DNA from: Epiperipatus broadwayi | Lineage: Eukaryota > Onychophora > Udeonychophora > Euonychophora > Peripatidae | Direction: 5' to 3' | Assembly: GCA_028023455.1 (NCBI GenBank) | Contig: JAQFVV010006306.1 | Location: 3,313,001 to 3,377,000 of the forward strand | Length of the DNA: 64,000 nt | Part shown: positions 12,278 through 23,999 of the stretch, in pieces | How the letters are laid out: each line of letters begins with the position of its first letter | Position numbering within the stretch: position 1 is the first letter of the stretch | The notes under the pieces: generated by a model | Databases searched by the model: none | Told to the model about the DNA's origin: nothing | Seen by the model: the letters and a program-made list of their open reading frames with translations, nothing else | Program-made: the position numbers and the translations under genes

Positions 12278-13046
12278 CCATCGAACATCACATGACCACC
12301 TTTCTTTATGCTTACATAAGCTGTTTTTCACAAAGGCAAAACTCACCACACAATAGTGCCACTCACTGCAAGCCAGAGTAATCAATGGATGCAGGAAGAT
12401 TTGTGCATAAAATCCCTATGCCTACTCATCCAATATCCTCAGACTAGTTTCTAGCTTGTGGCTTCCACAAGCTAGAAACTAGTTTGGGGATATTGGATGA
12501 GTAGGCACTAGATCGGGATTTTATGCGCAAACATTCCTGCATCCATTGATTACTCAGGCTTGCACTGAATGATGATACTGTATGGAGAGTTTTACCTCTG
12601 TGAAAAACAACTTGTGTAAGCATAAAGAAAAGTGATCATGTGATGTTTGATGGTTTAATACCAATCCTGCCCAATAGGATTATGGTGGCTGGGGTTATTA
12701 AAGTACCCAAAACACCAAAAAGTATAGATGTTGAAATAAGTTCAGATCTATACAAGTATACAAGCGAATGAGCTTAGCTTGAAAATATTATTGTGATTTC
12801 ATTTTGGACTCAGGACTTTATAGTTAGTTAAAGAAGGAAAAGGTGGTTGCTGGAGGGTTGCATTAGATCCTAAGATCTAGGTAAAATGCTCTCAGATCCA
12901 AGGCTCCTCACTGATGAAAGCCCAAGCTAGAAACTAGTCCAGGGATATTGGATAAGTAGGCACTAGATAGAGATTTTATACACAAACCTTTCTGCTTCCA
13001 TAGATTACTCTGGTTTGCCCTGAGTGGTGCTACTGTATGGAGAGTT
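12278..13046. repeat. Family A foldback plus direct unit
   Basis: An inverted left arm starts AACATCACATGACCACC (12288) and continues CACAAAGGCAAAACTC. It meets a right arm at about 12470 ending GGAGAGTTTTACC. A second direct unit follows to 13040, with CTGATGA-AAGCCCAAGCTA-GAAAC at about 12912. Confidence 0.8.
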
Positions 13047-13145
13047 TTGCTCATTTATATCTGTGGTATTAGCCAAGTTCATGATAGTTCTAAAAGAAAC
13101 TATTCAATATTAAAAGTAGATAATTATCAAAACAAAAGGGGAATA

Positions 13146-13149
<4 letters not shown>

Positions 13150-13182
<33 letters not shown>

Positions 13183-13195
13183 TATATATATATAT
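13150..13195. repeat. TA microsatellite
   Basis: Two TA runs separated by AAAA. Confidence 0.9.
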
Positions 13196-13234
13196 TTGTC
13201 TTGTAAAGAAGCTGAATTTTTATCTTTAATCACT

Positions 13235-13625
13235 AATCCCTCTTTGATGTATTTAAATGAATACTGTCCTATATGTGAGGGGCCAGATGATTTGAGGTCG
13301 ACATGGGCATGACAACAATATTGGCATCGGCATGGAATTTGAGAATTCTATCATCAGATTTTCAGTGGTATGGATGATGAAGAGTTGGAGGTTGGAGTAG
13401 ATTGAACCCTGTCCATTAAAGAATAAGGATTTGCTATCTTAATATAGACTGAGCACTGATTATATATATGTATGGGAGATGGTAATCTAGACCAACTGAT
13501 GAGTGCTGGTTTAGCACGAAATGCGTGTATTGGCGATTATTTATCTTTTCTGCATGTATGTGGTCATGTATGAGTTAGTGTGGATAGTGAAGGGGCTTGA
13601 AAGTCTGAGTTCAAATCCACTATAT
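13235..13625 (+). repeat. Family C element
   Basis: The 5' part GAGGTCGACATGGGCATG and the TCCATTAAAGAATAAGGATT region precede an intact hammerhead segment. A tRNA-like 3' end GAGTTCAAATCC (about 13605) follows. Confidence 0.8.
13479..13546 (+). ncRNA. Hammerhead ribozyme motif, family C
   Basis: CTGATGA at 13496-13502, a fully paired stem II GTGCT/AGCAC, and GAAA at 13518-13521. Stem III here is TGC/GCG where other copies have TAC/GTG, a compensatory G-C for A-T change. This is one of the two best-preserved copies. Confidence 0.78.
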
Positions 13626-15105
13626 TTATATTTATTTAAATATACATTATTTTTTAACAGTATACATCTTTCAAATAGAGTAAAAAAATACCAGCTGTTA
13701 GTATATTATTTCTCTCGTTTTTAAGATAGTAATTTACTTTGCACTATGAAACTATTTTATTTTTTTAGATATACCAAAGATTAAAGTCTAAAAATTAAAC
13801 AAAAACACAATAAAAACTGAAATAATTGAAAGATTAGCGTTCAAAACATACAAAAATCCTATTTATTTCTAGTTTTTTCTTATTTAAAAAAAGCCATTAT
13901 TTACAGGCCAAAATAACGTCTATTAAAGTTATATAAAGAATTAAGATAAAAATAATAAATAGGACTATAAAAACTTTATTAATGTGGAATATGTTATCAT
14001 TTTCACTAAAATTTGTTTAGTTTTCTATAATGAAAACGACAACAACTATAGAACATAAATATCAAGCCGTTTTTCAAGATGAAAAACTTCATATTATTTG
14101 AGAAATGTCAGAAGATATTAACTTTTTTGTTTAAATATAACCTCATAAATCTCTACATAAGATGATTGGAAGGGTCATGAGAGATATGTAATAGAATCTT
14201 GTGCCTTTTGAATCAATATTTGACTTATATGCTGTGTAAAATGTAGACTTTATCATCTATGGTAAAATCAGTCTTTGGGCTATGAATTGAAATTAAGTTC
14301 GAAATATTTAATTAAGTCGCAGTTTTCATGTTTTACAGAGAAATAATTAGGCAAAAGAAATGCTGAGTATTTCTAGTTAAATCATGGTAATTTCATCATC
14401 AAGTTCTGTAAATATGAGTGTTTACTTTTGCTAATCATCAATAAAGATTCTTTAGTAATAAGAAAAAAATATCAATAAAGCTTTATTTACATCAAAAAAT
14501 ATTGACTTTAAATCTACAAATTAGTTCTAAATATTCTGCATTGAATCTCGTAATGGATTGTGTTAATATTGTAGTGTCTGACTAAATAATAATTGTGGGC
14601 ATGTGTGAATGCATCTATATGTTTCAAGGATGCATATGAAGCTATTATGTTTGTTTGTAATAACTCATCAGACATGATGCTAAATAAATTCCATCATTGT
14701 TAACATTCTAAAAAAAAGTGTATGCAGAATGTGCATTTTAATACGGATTATGCAAATGTATACTAATTATGCAGATTAATCAAGGTTAATAAAACCTGTA
14801 AAACGCAGTGTGCATTTAGTGAGGCACAGTGCATGTACTAAGAAAATGAGTGTGTGGAGAATATTCATATACAAATAAAGATATATGCTGAGTAATCAAT
14901 ATAAAGAGATATAGATATATTAAATTTAACTTAATGTTTGATGAAGTGCATTTAAAATATATATGCTTGTTTGTATGAGTTAATAAAATCATCTTTGTTA
15001 AGTTTTCATCATTGTGTTGAGTTTTATTCAAAGCCATAAATATTGGTATGTATATAGCTGATAATGTCAATATTATTCCTGCATATAACAAATATACCAC
15101 TAAAC
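13626..15105. other. AT-rich spacer
   Basis: No repeat matches inside the window and no recognisable gene. The long reading frame on the minus strand at 14816-15121 has no family signature. Confidence 0.45.
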
Positions 15106-15488
15106 AATATATAATCACCATTATTTATGCCTACACAAGCTGTTTACACAGAGACAAAACTCTCCATACAGTAGCACCACTCAGTGCAAGCCAGAGTAAT
15201 CAATAGATGCAGGAAGGTTAATGAGCTTTAATTGATAACATTATTGTGTTTCATTTTAGACTCAAAATTTTATAGTTAGCTAATAAAGTAAAAGGTGGCT
15301 TGTGGAGAGTTTCATTAGATCTTAAGATCTAGGTGCAGTACTCTCAGATCCAAGGCTCCTCACTGACGAAAGCCATAAGCTAGAAACTAGTCTGGGGATA
15401 TTGAATGAGTAGACCCTAGATTCCTGCATCCAATGATTACTCTGGCTTGCACTGAGTGATGCTACTGTATGGAGAGCTTTGCCTCTGT
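15106..15488. repeat. Family A foldback
   Basis: The inverted left end (CAAAACTCTCCATACAGTAG at 15154) joins the spacer of a direct unit ending GGAGAGCTTTGCC. The right arm keeps CTGACGA (15363-15369), hairpin AGC-CATAA-GCT and GAAACTAGTCTGG. This is the AGC/GCT form of the covarying stem. Confidence 0.78.
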
Positions 15489-15840
15489 ATATAACAAATA
15501 TACAATGGAATTTTTTAAATGTATAATAACAATGCAATTATGGGTTTCTCTATAATTTAGTGTATTTTATCCCAATATTTCCAAGTCTTTCTTTTGATCT
15601 ATTTTAGTAAGCATCTATTTTGTTAACATAGTTGGGGTTTTGTAGCTACATCTTTAGCAAATGCAGTTACTATCATTGAAATGGTCGAATTTGAAATGTA
15701 AATACTTCACTAGTTTTAGACAGATATGCTCCAGTTAATGGGACACACCAACGTATATGTTAAAATTAAAATAGATTTATTTTTTTAAAAAAAACAGACG
15801 TGAAATCGGTATCGACTTTTTATTAATTACATGTTGAAAA

Positions 15841-15905
15841 GATAAATAATCACCAATATCCGTATTTCGTGCTAAACCAGCACTCGTCAGGTGGTCCAGA
15901 TTATC
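15841..15905 (-). ncRNA. Hammerhead ribozyme motif, family C, isolated
   Basis: On the minus strand: GATAATCTGGACCA, then CTGACGA (complement at 15884-15890), hairpin GTGCT-GGTTT-AGCAC, GAAA, TAC, loop, GTGAT and TATTTATC. All core boxes are intact and stem II is fully paired. Little of the rest of family C is present, so this is a near-solo motif. Confidence 0.78.
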
Positions 15906-15906
15906 A

Positions 15907-18554
15907 CCTGTATAAAGAATGTATGTCATATATTCTTTCATTCATCAACTGCATTTAAAGACAAGAAAAGCATATGGCTTTATTGTTTGGGGATTCATAA
16001 AAAGTTAGAGCGCCAGAATCGATCCTGATCCTGGGATCACCCGATTCCAAGACGAACGTGCTATCAATTATGCTAAACCTTTATGAAAAATATTTGATGA
16101 AAAACGTTCGCTAACAAATGTTTGTATAGAGTGTCTTTAGTTTTAAAGCAAATGACTTATGTTTTAATAGTATCATTCTATTATAATTAATAATTTGTAA
16201 AAATCTGCATATATGTACATGCGAATATGAAAATACATAACGATGTTTAAAAAAAAATATGGGGGAAAAAATCATTTTATAGATTTTTATAATAAAGCAA
16301 AATACATATTTTTTATATTAAATTCTGAGTCAGCGTGTACGTAGTTTTAAGGCTAAATATGATCCTATAAAGAGGAAAGGTATTTGTATTGAATTTTTTG
16401 TTCTTATTGTTAGAATTAATCTTTAATTATATGAAATATTAAAATGTATTTTTCATTTAATAACAAATGAATTTTTAAAAAAATAATAAACATATTCCGC
16501 TTTTACAAATGTAAAATTTTTACGTAGAATCAACATTTTCCATCTGTTTTTTTTTTTTTATTCAATGTGGAAGTTATAATTCTGCATTCATAAGTAATCT
16601 GACCTTTTTATTTATTAATTTTAGAAAAATTAACAGTGAATTTCTTCTATTCGAAGATTTGTTAGAGAAAATGAAACATTCTAATCATGACTGAAGCAAT
16701 ATAATAATAGTACAAAAAATCTTAAAATTATATTAATTAGTCCAGATAAAAGATAAAATGACATTTAAATCGACTTGAATAAAAATTATAATTCATATTT
16801 AAACAAATATAGTACGCAATTAAAAGTTATAATCACTGATAATAAATGACATACATTTTTAAAATGTCTCTTTTAAATCTGATACTGATAAAAGAATTTG
16901 ATTAATTAATAAAAAGCTTTATTTGTATCTTCTAATTAGTAGCAATATGTTCTTAAAAATTGGAGATAATATTTTATTATTATTAACAGTTTATTAATTC
17001 TAAATACATTAAATGATTTTTTTTTTAAAAAAATTTCAATTTCCTTTAAATGTTTTTCTTTTATAAAAGTTGCAAAAAAATTGTGTGTGTGCGCGCGCGC
17101 GCGCGCGTGTGTAATGTAAATATTGGCATTAGCTATTTAAATCATGTTAATATGGAAAACTACAAGCTCACTACAAAATTTGCGTAGTTTATAATTATTA
17201 TAACTATTATGCCGAGTTCGAATCTGGGCATAATGTGAAAATTTCATCCAGATTTTTTTAAATAACTGAACTATGGCTAATCACTTCATAATCATCATTT
17301 TTAATAATTATTTATAGATAGAGTAAAATAAAAAGTTCTTACCATCTGCAATGAGGGTTATCTTCAATGAATTTCTGCAGATTAGTGAAGGCTATTTTAG
17401 TTCAATGTTTTCCTTTTTTTATTTTATCTTCTTTGTGACAAAGTAATGCACTATTTTCATTTTTGAATATTTTTTTTTTTGTAACTTATAAAATTTCATA
17501 TGAATTCATGTCTTTTCTATCTCTTTGTCTCAATTTAATATATAATACTCCACCCTCACCCCCTTTTGCATTTTTTAAACGCAATTTTACTTTATTTTGT
17601 ATTTATATCCAAAAATATACTGTATATAATTATTTTCTTAATTATATTTCATGATAATATATCAACTAAAAATATATTTTAACATATTTATTTCAAATAC
17701 TATAATTATAATTGTATAAAAAATGTGTTTTGCATATAAAAAATGTGGTTTGCAACAAATACATTTAAAAAAAAAAAAAAACACTTAAAAAAATAATTAA
17801 ACAAAGTGCATTAATCATATTTTAATTCTATAATCAAATCAATATTGTATACTGCATAATGAATAATCTCTTCTTTATTATGAATATCACCAATTTAATT
17901 TTTGGAAGATGTAGCTTTAATAAAGTCACTATGCTATGACGTCATCAACCTTACAACAACAACTGCTATTTTTTTGACCACCATCCTGAAAAAATGATCA
18001 TTATTTTTTAAAAAAAGTTTTGAATATTTTTTAAAGATCATAATAGCAAATCATCAATTGTACATTATAGTGGGTATAAATTGATAATGGTAAACTATAA
18101 TGAACCCTTGCATAAAGATTCATCTTTAACCAGAATAAAGGGTGTATTTGAATTCCAGATAACAGTTTGCAACTATTTACTTATTCTTATATACTTATGT
18201 TGACAGATTTTTAAAGTGTAAATTGATTATTTATTAATCATGCTTTGTATATAAACATGAAATTTATTTATTTATTGACTATAGCTTATTCAATTTCACA
18301 CTTTGTGTTTATAATAATCTGAATATCAATCTGCTTTTATCTACACTGATTCATCCTGACTTTGTGTTAGTAAATACAGGTAGCATTGTTGAAGCATTGA
18401 TTTACTATATTTAAGTTTTAGCTAGTGGTATGCTTCTGTATATATATATATAAATTCATAGTACTTGTTATTGTACTGAAGCATCAGCTAGCTAACTATG
18501 ATATTTTTATTACATGGAAGCTCCTAGAAATAATATATATATATTATATGTTAC
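15907..18554. other. AT-rich spacer
   Basis: About 2.6 kb of AT-rich sequence. The GT/GC run at 17083-17112 and homopolymer tracts are the only structures seen. No exon or repeat copy recognised. Confidence 0.45.
17083..17112. repeat. GT/GC alternating purine-pyrimidine tract
   Basis: GTGTGTG runs into (GC)8-9 and back to GTGTGT. Alternating GC of this length can form left-handed DNA, and it stands out in such AT-rich surroundings. Confidence 0.85.
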
Positions 18555-18770
18555 ATAATGAGTGTGCCGATAACTCATAACAAGCTTTTAAGAATATTGT
18601 TATTCTCAGACAGTTTTCTAGCTCTGGCTTTCATCACTGATGAAAGCCAGAGCTAGAAACCGGTGATGAAAGCCAGAACTAGAAAATGGTCTGAGGATAG
18701 GGATATTCTGAAAAGCTTGTTAAGAGCTATTAACATGCTCATTATATAACATTTGTACTACAAGCTTATT
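18555..18770. repeat. Family B foldback with duplicated hammerhead-like core
   Basis: Arms share ATAATGAGTGTGCCGATAAC / ATTAACATGCTCATTAT and CAAGCTTTTAAGAATAT / GGATATTCTGAAAAGCTTG. The centre has CTGATGA (18637-18643), hairpin AAGCC-AGA-GCTA and GAAACC. A second worn copy, GGTGATGA-AAGCC-AGAACTA-GAAAA, lies immediately after. The left arm holds the complement. Confidence 0.75.
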
Positions 18771-18915
18771 AAATTAAGTCACATAATATATGACTTGATT
18801 TTCTTGCAATATATATATATATCAGTGATGAAGCATGACTTTTTTAGGAATGGAAGCACACTTCTTTTTTTATAATGTTTTATTTCACTTGCCACAACAA
18901 TTTTTGTTATAGCAC

Positions 18916-18918
<3 letters not shown>

Positions 18919-18960
<42 letters not shown>

Positions 18961-18976
18961 GATCGGAAGATATTTT

Positions 18977-19013
<37 letters not shown>

Positions 19014-19160
19014 CACAAAAATTGCATTAGAAGGCATTAGTCAAATTCATTCTTTTATTATATATAAAACAAATTCAACTATTAGTAAAAAAAATTGCAT
19101 TAGAATACATTAGTCAAGTTCATTCTTTCATTATATATAAAACAATTCAACTGTTAGTAA
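18919..19160. repeat. TA arrays and 70-bp direct duplication
   Basis: TA runs lie at 18919-18956 and 18981-19010. The block AAATTGCATTAGAA..CATTAGTCAA..TTCATTCTTT..AACTATTAGTAAAAAA then occurs twice (about 19019-19091 and 19092-19163). Confidence 0.8.
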
Positions 19161-19290
19161 AAAAAAAAAAACTGAAAGTGAATTTTTTAAATTGAATTTT
19201 AATGAAATCTTTTGAAAGTTTTAGTGAATTTTTCTATGGAAGTACTCATTCTGTTCAACACTTGGATGCTTCATCCCTGATAAACAAAAA

Positions 19291-19340
<50 letters not shown>

Positions 19341-20680
19341 TATATATTGTAACATTGCTGGCACTAGCCATGTCAATATTACAAGTTCTTTAAGTTTAAA
19401 TTTACATTTAATTAGTATTTAATTTTCTATATGTTTTTATTATTATAATAATAAGTAGTTCATTTAATTTATCTTTTCCCAAATGATAATATGGAAATTC
19501 TAGATAATTTTCTCTAATGATTCTCAAACATTTTTTTAAATAATAAGATGAATATTTTAATAAATGATAAATTGCAAGGAAATCAAATCATACTTCATGT
19601 GACTTATGTGACATAATAAACATAATAACATATAACACAACAAAATAAATGGTAAATGTTTGTAAAAGAGAGAGAAAAGTGTAAAATCAAATGAATAATT
19701 TCTTTTGTTCTCTGTCTCCAATAATTGTTAATTATTTACCAGTTTTGATTGTAGAAAGTTTATTGACACATTTTATTTTAACTTTTGAAAGAAAATAAGA
19801 GAAAGTTTTATATTTAATAATACTTTAAAAAGAAAAGAAAAAGTATGATTTTAACATTATTAAAATTTTATTTTAATTAGAGTTTTTGTCTTTTTTCTCT
19901 TTATCTCTCTACAAAAAAAAAATTAGTGTTTATCAAATCAGCCTAACACACCTGATTATCTTATTTTTATTTTTTGCCAAAAAAAAATTAATTAAAAAAG
20001 GAATGTCAAAATGTTATGATTCTAATTTAACTTTTTCACTTGTTTTTCAATGTCAATGTTGAAGGACAGTAGCTGAACTACTCACTATATTTGTAAAAAT
20101 TGACCTAATTGGTTATTACTAATTTGTCATGTTGCAAACAGAATTGTGATTGGCTTAAAGATAGGATTGTTCCAGAATTATAAAATAGGAATGTAGGTTA
20201 ATCAGTTGACCTAAGTATCTTCTGAGAGATATTCAGGCTTAATCCAGCTGCTGCTAAAGAAGAAAAGAAGAAGTCTTCAAAAAACTGTTGCATAGAACAG
20301 AAGTTTTAAACCTAGCTTTTAGCACACTATGAGTTTAATTTTATCTTTCTTATTGCATTGCCAAATCCTGTATAATATTAATATCATTTATTTTCTTTAT
20401 TACTTTTACAATGCTTCTTATAATTACAACCCACTATTTTACGTTTTTGATTGCCCCAACAATCTTCTTCAGAGCTATAACAAACACAGTACAAGTACAT
20501 GAATGCAAATATAAATGAACATATAATTTTATATTATATATCACATAAATTCTATCTTATAATCATTATTCATATACCAACATATATCTTTATAAACTTC
20601 TGTATATAATTATTAATTTTTTATATAAAACATTTTAATTTTTTTATATTTACAAATCAATACTTCCTATAATCATATAT
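19161..20680. other. AT-rich spacer with a TA array
   Basis: The TA array at 19298-19331 is followed by AT-rich sequence without recognisable features. Confidence 0.45.
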
Positions 20681-20689
20681 ATATTATAC

Positions 20690-22290
20690 TGGACACTCAA
20701 TCCATTCTGACACAGAGGGCGCCACCAGATCACTACGTATCTGGAACATTTATTTACTGTGATCAGAATAGATGATGATGATGGTTTGTGCCGACTAGAC
20801 TCAGGGAGAAACAAGAGATCTAAAATTGTTTAGACAATTGAGCAACAAAAACACTAAGACAAACATCAGCCAAATTAAGTTTAAACAAATTTCAAAAATT
20901 TTATTCAGAGAAGAATAACTTATAAGAAAAGTTTATAAGTTAACAAATAGGATTAGCTCAGATGTGTACCAGAAAGACTAAACACAATGCTCTGGCAAAC
21001 CCACTGATTTCTAATAACAAATTAGAAAGGGAGGAAGCAAATTTCATTCAGCAGAGGATTCACCCAAACATTGGTTACACTTTCAGACATTTCAACAATA
21101 TGTTATTGAAATAAATCAATGAAACCAGCGCTAGTGAGCTTTTCAAGGTCCGAAAAATGTGTTGGGCCCATGAATGTCATATGTCAGTAGAAGCTGCACC
21201 TATTATTATGTTTAAAATAAGGTGATTGATTTACCTCAAGAACAATCCGAAAAATTTGATTGAAAATGAAAGAACAACAATTAAAACTGGTGAATCCCAG
21301 CCAAATGATTGGTGAAAACTATTTTAAGAATCATAATTAAAGGTCTCAATAGGATACAGGTAAATCATTAGAAAAACAGTTACATCTGCCCCAGCAATTA
21401 AAGAAAATGAATTATAAATAATTATAATTAAGAAATAAATTTATGACACAAGTTCTGAGTACACGCTCTGATAAATTTAAAGCACACATAAATACAAAAT
21501 AATTCTATCGGAGAGTGCACATGAGTACGAAAATATTAAAGCTTTAAATACTTTAGCAGAATGAAAGTCTCTCTCACCTGTAATTTACAAAGGGATAAAT
21601 ATTATCTTCCTGCTGGCGACTTATAAAATTACAAAGAAAAACAATTCGAGTTTCCACTTTCAAAGATATAAGAAATGAAATCCCCACCTGCGGAAGACTA
21701 GTAAAATAAAGTCGCCAGCCAAAAGATTTTGGTGGTTCACGAAAGTGCAAACACAGTATTTAAAATCAATTATTGGCTACAAAAAAAATAATTACAGGTA
21801 AGCATTTAAAATATACACGACTGCTAAAGCATTTATATAAAAAAAATTAGCATATAAATATAAAAACTCACTCGTCACTCTCCAATAAATAAAAATTGAA
21901 AGCAAATTTGGAATCTTAAAACTAAGACTACAAGACACATTACAAAATATAGGAAAACACAATAAATATTAAGTATGAGGCTAAATATTGCTTAGGAATA
22001 CAGATTTACAATTAGAGTGAGCGGAGATTTAATTAAAAGAAATTTACCCTGGGAAGAATAAAAGAAAACTTTACCTTACAGTAAAGCAGAGTTCGCGTAG
22101 AGTGCACACGTTTACTTTAGTCCATTTTCAGTTCCGTTGACAGTGGCAAGGTAGAGGCAGTGGGGTCTTGTTTATTTTAGGTGTTCATTACAGGATTGAA
22201 GGACAGTTGTCAGGCATGAGTCCGTCTTTTGAGTTAAACTAGCATGACATATTGTTGATTATACAACATATAGCAGTATATTTTGGCATC
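20690..22290. other. Less AT-rich block of unknown nature
   Basis: Base composition shifts here, with words such as GAGGGCGCCACC (about 20717), GAGTGCACA repeats near 21510 and 22100, and GGTAGAGGCAGTGGGG near 22152. No long ORF, terminal repeat or copy elsewhere in the window was found. It could be an old mobile element or regulatory or non-coding transcript sequence. Confidence 0.3.
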
Positions 22291-23999
22291 CTGGAGAAAG
22301 CGAAAATTGTTTTAGTAACTGCAAATTTTTCTTTGAAAGATTAAATGTCCAAACTGCTAATGGTATAAACATTGAAGAGGTTAACCCAAATGATTAATAA
22401 TACTAAAAAGCTGAATGAATCACTTTGCCGAATTGCTGACTTAATCTCTCTAGGATAGAATAGAATATATTAGACTCATGAAATTTTTGGTGTTATTTAT
22501 ACCTCCACTCGATTTCCCGCAAAAACTAGCCTTGTTGTTGAATTCTACACCTAAGGCAGGGCAAATATTAGTCTCCAGCTCAATCTAATCTAAGAATTCT
22601 ACCCAGGGATTATTGAAACAAAAACAACAACACAAATCAAATCTCCACTTTTTAGAATGAGTTTACAATGGTTAAAATAAAAGCAACAGGAATGTAATTA
22701 GCTAGCCAGCTTGTTTTTAAATCAAATTGATTTTAAAAAAAAGTAAAAACAAGCGGTATAAGAAAACTATTTTAAAAACAATTTTAAAAACATTAAAATG
22801 ATCTATTTTAAATACAAACGAGTAGGTGTTTTAATATACATACTCTTTTTAATAATTAAAATCTTTTTTTTCTTTTAACTTTAGAAACTTAACGAAATTA
22901 AAAGCTTTTTAATTTTTGCAGTAAAACTCTTGAATCGGATGTCAATCCAGTTCAATATATATATATAATTATTATTTAATTTATCTTTTATTATTATTAT
23001 TATTATTTAAATGTTTAACTCTAATCATTATATTAACATTCAATATGTATAATTTTCTCTAACCTATAATAATATTATTTTTTATCTTTTATTAATAATT
23101 ATTTTAACCTACTTTTTTTTATTTTTTAACATATTTTAGATTTTCCTTCTACTTATAATTTCAATTCTTAACTGCTAACTATTCAAACTTTTTAAATTTT
23201 ACAGTTATACTTAGTAGCTCCCTCTTTGTATTTTTTATATAAAGTCTATTCATATTTTTTATTATTATTTTTATTTTATGCCTAGTGGCTTCCTCTTTTT
23301 ATTTTATATAATTAAATCTGTTTTTATTTTAATCCCTACTATTATTACAACTACTACTGCTGCTGCTACTATTATTACAATTATTATTTTATGTCAAAAA
23401 AATTACAGGCCCAAATCTCTATTTAATACTGGCTTAATATTAATAGAAATAGCTTTTTTTATCCCCTTTATTATTAGTATATTGTATCATTTTTATACAA
23501 TCCTTTTCAAACTCATGTCCTGTTTCTAATGTATGCAAATATATTGATGAATTTTTGTCAAATTCATGTTGTGATATTTCTTCTACATATTGAATTTTTT
23601 GTTTCTCCTATACAATTTACTTTATATTATTAATTTGACATTTTTTACAATTAATTTCATAAAATGAAAAGAATGTCTATATGTACAACAAAAATCAATA
23701 AACTAAATACTAACTGTGATAAAAACACAGTTGCTGAAAGCTTTAAACATAAAATTACAAATATAAAGCTGAGCATTTTCAGGGGACTTAAGCTTCCATA
23801 ATCATAGCCCAATACAATATAAAATACAAAATATAAACACTTATTCAAAAGCAAAATGCATATCTCAAATAAAATGTAAACTAAATCTAAAAAATAAATA
23901 AAATAATATAAAATAAAATATAATAAAAATAAATATTATAGCATCCACATTTTAGAAATACTAAAACAAGAATCCTTTCTATTAATAACATTGGAATTA
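22291..23999. other. AT-rich spacer
   Basis: ATT/TTA-rich sequence with an ACT/GCT triplet patch near 23350. The small plus-strand frame at 23278-23529 is low-complexity and has no support. Confidence 0.45.

Noticed and set aside
13047-19393. Small frames rich in IYIYIY residues
   Set aside because: They are translations of TA arrays.
20690-22290. LTR followed by a primer-binding-like TGGCATCCTGGAG near 22290
   Set aside because: No matching second LTR, TG...CA boundary or gag/pol frame could be found.
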